A stretch of DNA of 64,000 nucleotides from Planctomycetota bacterium (GTDB lineage: Bacteria; Planctomycetota; Phycisphaerae; Phycisphaerales; UBA1924): contig JAFEBO010000008.1 of assembly GCA_018242625.1 (NCBI GenBank), positions 868,001-932,000 of the forward strand. Reading direction: 5' to 3'. Below the pieces are notes generated by a model. It saw nothing but the letters and a program-made list of their open reading frames with translations. It was not told the origin of the DNA and made no database searches. Of the stretch, positions 63,801 through 64,000 are shown piece by piece (position 1 is the stretch's first letter; every line of letters begins with the position of its first letter). The position numbers and the translations under genes are program-made.

Positions 63801-63822
63801 TCCGACAATTCAGGGATGATCA

Positions 63823-64000
63823 CTACGCACGCTGGCCAACATTGCGTGCACTCCCCCGCTTCGCCTTGTTGTGCACGTTGGGCGAGACGTGGAAAGTGAC
63901 ATCGCAGCGACCAACCTTTCGTTCCTTGGCGGCCATCCGCGAAACGATCGACCGCTTGTCGGCCCGTTTGCCGATCGCCGCGGGGATCACGGCCTGCTGC
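63823..64000 (-). CDS. Unknown protein, partial (N-terminus beyond the window)
   Basis: An open frame entering from the right edge and ending at a TAG (63823-63825). About 59 codons, ending VSRMAAKERKVGRCDV, TFHVSPNVHNKAKRGSARNV, GQRA. It is basic, with codon use near that of the neighbours. I do not recognise it. It converges on the YebC-family gene with 22 nt between stops. Confidence 0.4.
   Translation of the reverse strand, partial: QQAVIPAAIGKRADKRSIVSRMAAKERKVGRCDVTFHVSPNVHNKAKRGSARNVGQRA

Overview
The window is GC-rich bacterial chromosome that most resembles a member of the Phycisphaerales (Planctomycetota). Supporting signs are: three secreted proteins ending in a PEP-CTERM-like VP(A/T)PG-helix-RRRR signal; three others ending in a duplicated, cysteine-flanked, dockerin-like DxNxDGxVDDxDF tail; an ECF-type sigma factor translationally coupled to a 1145-residue Ser/Thr kinase with WD40 repeats; and many GTG/TTG starts. 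This assignment is inference; no rRNA is present.

Layout. 1-7460 (minus): a sugar-phosphate operon tal-pgi-gnd-zwf-rpiB-tkt covering both branches of the pentose phosphate pathway; tkt runs off the left edge. 7640-10151: a histidine phosphatase, a small unknown protein and a lipoprotein-like amidase. 10170-12982 (minus): a thiolase followed by an AT-richer, probably acquired gene with a C-terminal HEPN-like motif. 13158-17024 (plus): a tight run of MmgE/PrpD protein, DUF3052 protein, sirtuin without a zinc ribbon, and an ethylene-receptor-type membrane sensor that ends in a PAS-like domain with no kinase. 17142-23549: a secreted beta-helix protein divergent from a sigma factor/kinase pair. 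23704-29777: a small pore-like membrane protein, a PEP-CTERM protein, OsmC, MTA/SAH nucleosidase, a cupin, a CHAD protein, pyruvate dehydrogenase E1 alpha and ApaG. 29764-35286: an S41 protease, two PEP-CTERM proteins, a (GA)23 microsatellite, tRNA-Val(CAC) and a heme oxygenase behind a Fur-type box. 35346-41773 (minus): an arginine cluster DUF3467-argC-argB-argF-argG-argH, with two terminators and a tandem repeat between argG and argH. 41913-48513 (plus): a Ppx/GppA-HD protein, an FkbM methyltransferase and two secreted metalloproteases with dockerin-like tails. 48577-52680: tRNA-Gly(GCC), dsbD, a lone fliM and a DUF1275 protein. 52847-63800 (plus): the nusA-infB operon with DUF503, rbfA, an endonuclease-III-fold relative, a large TPR protein and a YebC-family protein, behind a good sigma-70-type promoter and a leader of about 370 nt.

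Most of the window is core metabolism (pentose phosphates, arginine, pyruvate) and translation/transcription factors. The accessory interest lies in the ethylene-binding sensor, the HEPN-like gene, the HhH-GPD relative inside the nusA-infB operon, the repeat-bearing intergenic regions and the two surface-sorting tail types.
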